DNA of 6,227 nt from Christensenellaceae bacterium (GTDB lineage Bacteria > Bacillota > Clostridia > Christensenellales > Borkfalkiaceae): assembly GCA_948482865.1 (NCBI GenBank), contig CAOMHR010000100.1:1-6227 (forward strand), in the 5' to 3' direction. Under the pieces are notes generated by a model. That model did not search any database, was not told where the DNA came from, and saw only the letters and a program-made list of their open reading frames with translations. Made by a program: the position numbers and the translations under genes. Below, piece by piece: positions 1-4,832 of the stretch. How positions within the stretch are numbered: the stretch's first letter is position 1; every line of letters starts with the position of its first letter.

Positions 1-87
1 TCAGACGGCGTAACGTCGGCAATCAGAGTCGATACAAATATCATAACTTATTTTAATGTAAAGGCGATATTTGTTGAAGATAAATAA
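1..87 (+). CDS. Divergent InlB B-repeat protein, C-terminal 28 residues only (5' end outside the window)
   Basis: The frame is open from base 1 to the TAA at 85-87. It encodes 28 residues beginning SDGVTSAIR, then YFNV, and ending FVEDK. They match the last 29 residues of the 742-residue lipoprotein downstream (codons 4163-4252) at 22 of 28 aligned positions, and the DNA matches at about 65 of 84 bases, the downstream copy having one extra codon. The piece is the second half of a divergent InlB B-repeat (Pfam Flg_new_2 type), whose hallmark is a KWSDG-like turn followed by beta strands. The full protein is probably an exported paralog of the downstream lipoprotein, but whether it also carries a protease-like domain cannot be seen. 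The next gene starts 17 bases after this stop with its own ribosome site, so the two are probably co-transcribed. Confidence 0.85.
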   Translation, partial: SDGVTSAIRVDTNIITYFNVKAIFVEDK

Positions 88-91
88 AAAC

Positions 92-100
92 AAAGGAGAA
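92..100 (+). promoter_or_regulatory. Strong ribosome binding site deciding an ATT start
   Basis: AAAGGAGAA lies between the stop of the upstream gene and the ATT at 105. Its GGAG core (95-98) sits 6 bases from the ATT, which is ideal spacing. No ATG, GTG or TTG occurs in this frame between here and 399. The site therefore marks ATT 105 as the start of the 578-residue secreted protein. Confidence 0.85.
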
Positions 101-104
101 AAAA

Positions 105-1841
105 ATTAACAAACGCACAAAAAAGATTAGTTTAATAATACTTGTATTATTAGTATTAATCGTAGTAACAGTAGGATTTATTTTTATAAGTAATGTTTTA
201 AGCAAAAATGTAAATGCATCAACTTATAACGAATCTTTATCTGTTGAAAAAGGTAAAATCGTAACTTCGGAGGTAAAATCACGTTCGACTAAAGCTGTTG
301 CCGTTAACGATGAGAATGATAATGAGGTCTATGTTGTCTTTTCTTTTGCAGGCGGAACAGGTGGTACTAAAAAGGTTTTTGCTACATATGGCAAGGATAT
401 GCCTTCTGGTTTAACGCCGCCGACAAAAGAAAATTATGAATTTTTAGGTTATTTTGATGACGATAATAACGAGAAACAGTATTATGACGCAAATATGAAT
501 AGCACAAGTATTTGTGATGTAGAAGATACGTTAATACTGACGGCTCACTGGGCGGGTCAAGAAATTACAATAACACTAGACCATAATGGCGGCACAAGCA
601 ATATGTCATCCATAACTATAGAAAGTGGAGCTTTTTTTGAAAGTGTAGAAATTCCTACAAGAAAAGGGTATAGCTTTGAGGGGTATAAAGATGGCGATAA
701 GCTAGTTTTTAACAAGAATGGAGCGCCTGCAATAGCAACTTGCACCTATACGTCAAGTGTCACCTTAACAGCCGATTGGAATCTTGAAAATTATCAAATT
801 AAATTTGAGTTAGAAAATCCTGATGTTAACGGAACAGTTACTGCTTCTAGTCTTAATATTCCGTCGTTATATGATATCACCCTTGTTGAAAAAAATGCTT
901 ACAACTTTGAAGGTGTTGTCAAGGGAGATTATAGATTAAATTTATCACCAAATAAAATAGTTAAAGGACAAACTGGAGATATAACTGTATATGGTAAATG
1001 GGTTTCAGCAGATACGACAATAACTTATAGTTTAGATGGAGGAAAAAATAATTCAGCTAATATCACCCTTATTAAAAAGGGACAAACGCTAAATCTTGAA
1101 CCGGCAACTAAAACACATTATATATTTGACAGTTGGTATTTAAACGATAAGCGAGTATCGTCTGTTGTTGGTACTGGTGAAGAATCTATCACCTTAGTTG
1201 CAAAATGGAAGAATAGAGTGCCTTCACAAACTTATACACTTGATGCAAATATGCAAAATTTTACATGCAGCGGATATCAAGCCTTAGCTTTGAAACTGCC
1301 TTCTAGAAATTTTTATAGTCCTTGCGTTATTACTGTTCCCCAAGGCACAAGATATCTACAACTATTTGCGGATAAATATATTGAATATGATTTATATATT
1401 GTAATAAGTTCACGTACTACTGACTTTGATCTCTATTTGGACGATATTGGGTTTTGTGGTCCAGCGACAGGAACTGGTGTAGCACATTCAGCAATTAAGA
1501 TGACCACAACCAACGATAGTGTACTAAATCTTTACACTTACGGAAAAGTGTGTATTCAAGGAGGAACGCCGCCTAAAAGAACCACTAGCGGTTATGGATA
1601 TAATGGTGCAAATGCAATAGAGTGTTCTACGCTTCATATCAGACATGCTGAAAATTTAACAATAAAAGGCGGAAGCGGAAGTTATGGATCATATGGATAT
1701 GGTGCGGCTGGCTATGCTGTATACGTACAAAATAAATTTTATCGTCCTGCTGCGGGAGTTACTCTAATTGGCGGCACTTCGGGATCAACGCAAGTGGCAG
1801 GTTGCAATATGGAGGCGGAAATTAAAGAACAAGAATATTAA
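105..1841 (+). CDS. Secreted protein with four InlB B-repeats and a beta-rich C-terminal domain, ATT start
   Basis: 578 residues when started at ATT 105. The first in-frame ATG (399) has no usable ribosome site and would discard 98 coding residues, including a textbook signal peptide: basic NKRTKK (2-7), a long hydrophobic core (8-28) and a VNA|S signal peptidase I site after residue 38. Four classical InlB B-repeats (Listeria-Bacteroides repeat, Flg_new family) follow at about 75-149, 153-225, 230-299 and 305-368. They show NGGT/DGG turns, a central aromatic Gly-Tyr-x-Phe-like core, and closing strands LTAHW, LTADW, VYGKW and LVAKW. Residues 372-578 are not recognised. They are beta-rich, with repeated short strands and GG turns resembling a solenoid, and a Gly/Tyr-rich stretch at about 522-541. 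No sortase motif or C-terminal membrane segment is present, so the protein is probably released or held non-covalently at the surface. In other proteins such repeats serve as stalks or adhesive spacers; this role is inferred here. The gene is AT-rich compared with the minus-strand genes. It probably shares a transcript with the gene ending at 87. Confidence 0.85.
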   Translation: MNKRTKKISLIILVLLVLIVVTVGFIFISNVLSKNVNASTYNESLSVEKGKIVTSEVKSRSTKAVAVNDENDNEVYVVFSFAGGTGGTKKVFATYGKDMPSGLTPPTKENYEFLGYFDDDNNEKQYYDANMNSTSICDVEDTLILTAHWAGQEITITLDHNGGTSNMSSITIESGAFFESVEIPTRKGYSFEGYKDGDKLVFNKNGAPAIATCTYTSSVTLTADWNLENYQIKFELENPDVNGTVTASSLNIPSLYDITLVEKNAYNFEGVVKGDYRLNLSPNKIVKGQTGDITVYGKWVSADTTITYSLDGGKNNSANITLIKKGQTLNLEPATKTHYIFDSWYLNDKRVSSVVGTGEESITLVAKWKNRVPSQTYTLDANMQNFTCSGYQALALKLPSRNFYSPCVITVPQGTRYLQLFADKYIEYDLYIVISSRTTDFDLYLDDIGFCGPATGTGVAHSAIKMTTTNDSVLNLYTYGKVCIQGGTPPKRTTSGYGYNGANAIECSTLHIRHAENLTIKGGSGSYGSYGYGAAGYAVYVQNKFYRPAAGVTLIGGTSGSTQVAGCNMEAEIKEQEY

Positions 1842-1862
1842 TTAAATAAACATTAATAAGAT

Positions 1863-1888
1863 CCGCTGTGGCTTTAAAGCCGCAGCGG
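1863..1888 (+). terminator. GC-rich hairpin, possible transcription terminator
   Basis: A 10-bp stem (CCGCTGTGGC with GCCGCAGCGG, one G-U pair) closes a TTTAAA loop, beginning 22 bases after the stop of the 578-residue secreted protein. It stands out in an otherwise AT-rich gap. There is no run of T directly after it, so it is not a classical intrinsic terminator. It may act as a weak or factor-assisted terminator, or as an mRNA 3' stabiliser. Confidence 0.5.
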
Positions 1889-1976
1889 GATTAGTGTTCA
1901 ATTATAAACTAGATATAATATGTGTTTAAGGCTTGTTGTTTAAACTTACATTTAAAAACAATAGATAAAGATGAAA

Positions 1977-2027
1977 TCATAATATTAGTATACAAACATA
2001 TTTAATTATGTTATAATAATATTATGA
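1977..2027. promoter_or_regulatory. 11-bp inverted repeat bracketing the lipoprotein promoter, candidate operator
   Basis: TCATAATATTA (1977-1987) and TAATATTATGA (2017-2027) are perfect inverted copies separated by 29 bases. Each arm contains the self-palindrome TAATATTA (1980-1987 and 2017-2024). Together they enclose the -35 and -10 elements; the right arm covers the last base of the -10 and the start codon. The geometry suits a dimeric regulator binding two sites. The sequence is AT-rich, so chance occurrence is possible, and no regulator gene is visible nearby. Confidence 0.35.
1989..2017 (+). promoter_or_regulatory. Sigma-A/sigma-70 type promoter with extended -10, start point at the ATG
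   Basis: The -35 element TATACA (1989-1994, 4 of 6 consensus bases) is followed by a 17-base spacer and a perfect TATAAT (2012-2017). TG at 2009-2010 makes it an extended -10. Transcription normally begins about 7 bases past the -10, which falls at about 2024, the A of the lipoprotein's ATG. No Shine-Dalgarno sequence precedes that ATG. The promoter would therefore produce a leaderless mRNA. Confidence 0.65.
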
Positions 2028-4252
2028 GAAAACTAATTAAAATAATTTTTATTCTTTCAATAATTTGTCTTGGGGCAGTAGCGATATCGGTATTCGCGGG
2101 CTGCGACGGGAATAGTACATATTCGCTTATTTATAACGCTGAACAAGGCGGAGTGATAGAAGGAAATGTCAATCAGTCAGTGCATAAAGGCGAAAGCGGA
2201 ACGGAAGTTGTGGCGGTTCCGTATGACGGATATGAGTTTGTAAAGTGGTCTGACGGGGTTACGTCGCAATCGCGGACGGACGGCAACGTAAATCACGATA
2301 TAAACGTAACCGCGCGGTTTGCGAAAACGGAATATTTTACGGTTACGTACGAAGCAGGCGAAGGCGGAAGTATTGACGGATTGACGACGCAAACGATAAA
2401 AAGCGGAGAAAACGGGCAGCAGGTTGTTGCGGTACCCGATGAAGGTTACAGGTTTGTAAAATGGTCCGATAAATTGACTGAATGCGAAAGGACCGAAAAA
2501 GACGTAACAACCGATATTTCGGTTAAAGCCGTATTCGAAAAAAAAGTTTATACGGTAACTTATAATTTGATTTACGGCGGTTGGCTTTTAGACGGTCAGA
2601 AACAATACGATGAGTCTATAACCGTCAATGTGGAACACGGTAGCGATAGTATAACCGTAACGGCTAAACCGTATTATTACCACGTTTTTATGAATTGGTC
2701 GGACGGTTTAACCACGGAAGAGAGAACGGATAAAAATATAACTTCCGATATGACGATAACCGCTTACTTCGGCTGTGAAGCTAAGTATTGCGTGAATAAT
2801 GGAGTCGGCGGCAGGATAGAAGGTAGCGTTGAGCAAACTGTCCGCGCACAAGAGAAATTCGAAGAAGTTAAAGCTGTTCCTGCTGATGGGTACGTATTCA
2901 CAGGTTGGTCTGATTTAAAAACTGAAAGTTCGCGGCAAGATATAGCAACTTATAGTTTAGAAATGGTTGCTTACTTTGAGCCGATAGAAAAGACATTCAG
3001 GTACGATTACGGAGAGCTGGCGGCGCCATTGGAAAACACGGTTACTTTGAATAGAAACAATTTGCAAGCAGCGCAGTTTGCTGTTCCGTCAATGACGGGA
3101 TATGATTTCTGCGGATGGTTTACCGATAAAACCTATACAACCAAAGTCGTCAACGAAGATGGGGTATATATGCTTGGATATCGGTCGTTTGCGTTGGAAA
3201 CGGATACCCTTTACGCTAAGTGGCAAGTAAGTGGCGAACAAGAGCTTAAAAATTCCGTTTTACTTGTTTTTGTGGACGAAATAGACGCAACTATATTTTC
3301 TACCGTCGTGGGTAAGGATATAGAAGTAAAACACAAAATGACAGGAGTTGAATATGAGCTGTGTTCACAAATAGCCGTAAAATTTTCAGAATACTTAAAT
3401 GAATGGTTTAAAGAATTTGAATGTGAAGTAAGGTTTGAAGTTGATTCATATTACACTACTATACTTGTAAATGAGGAGAGTGTGGATGGTGGTACAGCCG
3501 AGGGGAACACGTGGTATGACATAGAAGCAGATAAAATTCCCGAAGTATTTACTTCAGGATTAGATAAAAAATATATAAGTATTCTCACTACTGAAAATTT
3601 TGAAGAATATGAATTGCCTTACTTGCTACACAGAAGTGGGGGAGTAGCGTCGAAGAAATATGGGGCTGTTTTTATGGATTCAATGCTTAGGGGCTATATA
3701 GACCATAATAAATCATTGCATACAGTTATAGACGAGATGAAAAACGGCGATTTTGACGAATATTATACACAGGATTTTTTACTTGCTTATTTACACGAAT
3801 TTACACATACTTGCGAGCTTTATTATAAATCAATTCAAATAATTGAATATCACAGAGCGTTGACTTACCACTCAATAAGTGAAAATGATTACAGCAATAG
3901 GAACAGACTTAACACGACTAAATTGTACTTATTGAATAGAGCTCAGACAGAGGATAGCGGCGAGCTTGGCGGAATTCCAACTGGTTTTTGGAAGCATGAA
4001 ACTTTGTTGCCCGTAGTTTACTGGTGCGACTTTGGAACGATAATGATTAATGGAGAAATTGGAAGCACTGTTTCTCCATCGGGTGTTACAAAATACGTTG
4101 CGTACGGTTCTGATTTAACAGTAGAAGCTGTTCCCAAAGAAGGTTACAAGTTTGTAAAATGGTCTGACGGGGTAACGTCGGCTATTCGGATCGATACGGA
4201 TATTGTCACATACTTTAATGTATTGGCGATATGCGTTAAAGATAAAGAATAA
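2024..4252 (+). CDS. Lipoprotein with InlB-type repeats flanking a zincin-like metalloprotease domain (HEFTH)
   Basis: 742 residues. Residues 1-27 form a lipoprotein signal: basic start MRKLIK, hydrophobic core, and FAG before Cys27, the predicted lipidated residue. This fixes ATG 2024 as the start although no ribosome site precedes it. Four divergent InlB B-repeats follow (about 33-99, 105-171, 176-249, 254-318), each with a WSD turn (VKWSDG, VKWSDK, MNWSDG, TGWSDL). One classical InlB repeat (323-400) ends in LYAKW. Residues about 405-668 form a domain with HEFTH at 591-595, the HExxH zinc signature of zincin metalloproteases, in which His591 and His595 bind zinc and Glu592 is the catalytic base. 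The third ligand is not obvious: Glu608 and Glu619 are candidates, and the metzincin HExxHxxGxxH pattern is absent. Upstream strands SVLLVFVDE and YGAVFMD fit a zincin core. A last divergent repeat (670-742) resembles the protein end at 1-87. The protein is likely displayed on the outer membrane face; its substrate is unknown. The protease segment is more AT-rich than the repeats. Confidence 0.87.
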   Translation: MRKLIKIIFILSIICLGAVAISVFAGCDGNSTYSLIYNAEQGGVIEGNVNQSVHKGESGTEVVAVPYDGYEFVKWSDGVTSQSRTDGNVNHDINVTARFAKTEYFTVTYEAGEGGSIDGLTTQTIKSGENGQQVVAVPDEGYRFVKWSDKLTECERTEKDVTTDISVKAVFEKKVYTVTYNLIYGGWLLDGQKQYDESITVNVEHGSDSITVTAKPYYYHVFMNWSDGLTTEERTDKNITSDMTITAYFGCEAKYCVNNGVGGRIEGSVEQTVRAQEKFEEVKAVPADGYVFTGWSDLKTESSRQDIATYSLEMVAYFEPIEKTFRYDYGELAAPLENTVTLNRNNLQAAQFAVPSMTGYDFCGWFTDKTYTTKVVNEDGVYMLGYRSFALETDTLYAKWQVSGEQELKNSVLLVFVDEIDATIFSTVVGKDIEVKHKMTGVEYELCSQIAVKFSEYLNEWFKEFECEVRFEVDSYYTTILVNEESVDGGTAEGNTWYDIEADKIPEVFTSGLDKKYISILTTENFEEYELPYLLHRSGGVASKKYGAVFMDSMLRGYIDHNKSLHTVIDEMKNGDFDEYYTQDFLLAYLHEFTHTCELYYKSIQIIEYHRALTYHSISENDYSNRNRLNTTKLYLLNRAQTEDSGELGGIPTGFWKHETLLPVVYWCDFGTIMINGEIGSTVSPSGVTKYVAYGSDLTVEAVPKEGYKFVKWSDGVTSAIRIDTDIVTYFNVLAICVKDKE
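2236..2266 (+). repeat. 31-base near-identical repeat, first copy (repeat 1 of the lipoprotein)
   Basis: Matches 4150-4180 at 29 of 31 bases. It encodes FVKWSDGVTS in the first divergent InlB repeat. The two copies are 1914 bases apart, a multiple of three, so recombination between them would keep the reading frame but remove the intervening repeats and the protease-like domain. Confidence 0.75.
4150..4252 (+). repeat. 31-base repeat, second copy, running into the 3' end shared with the upstream paralog
   Basis: Bases 4150-4180 match 2236-2266 at 29 of 31 positions. Bases 4163-4252 align with 1-87 at about 77 percent identity, one codon longer. This is therefore the 3' end of a unit that occurs at least twice in tandem, with the 578-residue secreted protein lying between the two copies. 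Confidence 0.75.
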
Positions 4253-4260
4253 ATTTAACC

Positions 4261-4281
4261 GCCCCGAGCTTAGCGCGGGGC
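4261..4281. terminator. GC hairpin in the convergent gap, possible bidirectional terminator
   Basis: GCCCCG (4261-4266) pairs with CGGGGC (4276-4281), with two further inner pairs and a TTA loop. It begins 8 bases after the lipoprotein stop and lies 64 bases past the acetyltransferase stop on the other strand. On the minus strand it is followed by GGTTAAATTTATTC, which is moderately T-rich; on the plus strand the following sequence is a poor T-tract. Nothing else was recognised in the 92-base gap 4253-4344. Confidence 0.55.
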
Positions 4282-4344
4282 AGGTTGCGTTTGATGCGAA
4301 ATTAGTAAATTAAGCAGTAACGTAATAAAGATACGCCGACAAGT

Positions 4345-4830
4345 CTAAGGCTTGCAGCAATTATTCAGGTCGGGCTTTTCGTAAACGGGGCAGTCCAAAT
4401 CGCAGTTGTAGCCGTCCGCCAACAAATACCCGCAGGCGTTGAAAAAGGGAACGGCTTCTTCGCAGGGCAGGCAATAGCTCCGCTCTGCGCCGCGCTCTTT
4501 CATTTTAAGTTCGGCAGTGTACAGCATTAATCTGCCCAGACCGTTGCGGCGGCTTTCGGGGCGAACGTAAATTTCGCGCACGTCGCCAAAGCCTTCTTTA
4601 AAATTCCATTCGTTTTCAATGCCGTCAATCTGGTATATTACAAAACCCGCAACTTCGCCGCCGTCTTCAACCGTTTCGATTGAAACAAGTCCCGCAAGAC
4701 AGTCTGGCAAAACGTACTCGTCCAGAAGGTGAGCGCAATCGTCGTCGCAGCCGAGTTCTTCGTAATATTTTGCGAAAAGGGTTTTAAACTGTTGCTCTGT
4801 TTTATCCGTAAGGGGTGAAACTTTTACCAT
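4345..4830 (-). CDS. GNAT family N-acetyltransferase with cysteine-rich C-terminus
   Basis: 161 residues from ATG at 4830. A TTG six bases upstream (4836) keeps the frame open, but it touches the ribosome site AAGGA, whereas the ATG has a 6-base spacing. The GNAT core is visible: strand VAGFVIYQID (60-69), then motif A from REIYVRP (85-91) with the acetyl-CoA pyrophosphate loop R94-x-x-G97-x-G99 and the following helix LMLYTAELK, then motif B-like VPFFNACGY (127-135). The length is typical of the family. GNAT enzymes transfer an acetyl group from acetyl-CoA to an amine; the acceptor here cannot be told. Ten cysteines occur, seven of them after residue 119 (120, 123, 134, 143, 147, 158, 159), which is unusual and might reflect metal binding or a thiol role. 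The gene starts 2 bases after the phosphoesterase stop and is probably translationally coupled to it. Confidence 0.88.
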   Translation of the reverse strand: MVKVSPLTDKTEQQFKTLFAKYYEELGCDDDCAHLLDEYVLPDCLAGLVSIETVEDGGEVAGFVIYQIDGIENEWNFKEGFGDVREIYVRPESRRNGLGRLMLYTAELKMKERGAERSYCLPCEEAVPFFNACGYLLADGYNCDLDCPVYEKPDLNNCCKP

Positions 4831-4832
4831 AA

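Noticed and set aside
1914..1946. TATAAT at 1914-1919 followed at once by ATG and a 7-codon frame, as a possible second promoter or leader peptide
   Set aside because: No -35 element lies at suitable spacing (1891-1896 reads TTAGTG), there is no ribosome site, and the tiny frame shows no feature of an attenuator.
1924..1961. Imperfect AT-rich inverted repeats (GTTTAA/TTAAAC and TTGTTT/AAACAA)
   Set aside because: The stems are short, low in GC and mutually exclusive, as expected by chance in AT-rich DNA.
2177..2392. Minus-strand frame of 71 codons, and a similar one at 557-745
   Set aside because: Both are inside well-supported repeat-protein genes, have no matching domain, and are explained as shadows of the plus-strand frames.
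2100..3000. Repeated DNA considered as a CRISPR array or tandem satellite
   Set aside because: The repeats are roughly 70-codon protein domains with diverged DNA, not short identical repeats with unique spacers.
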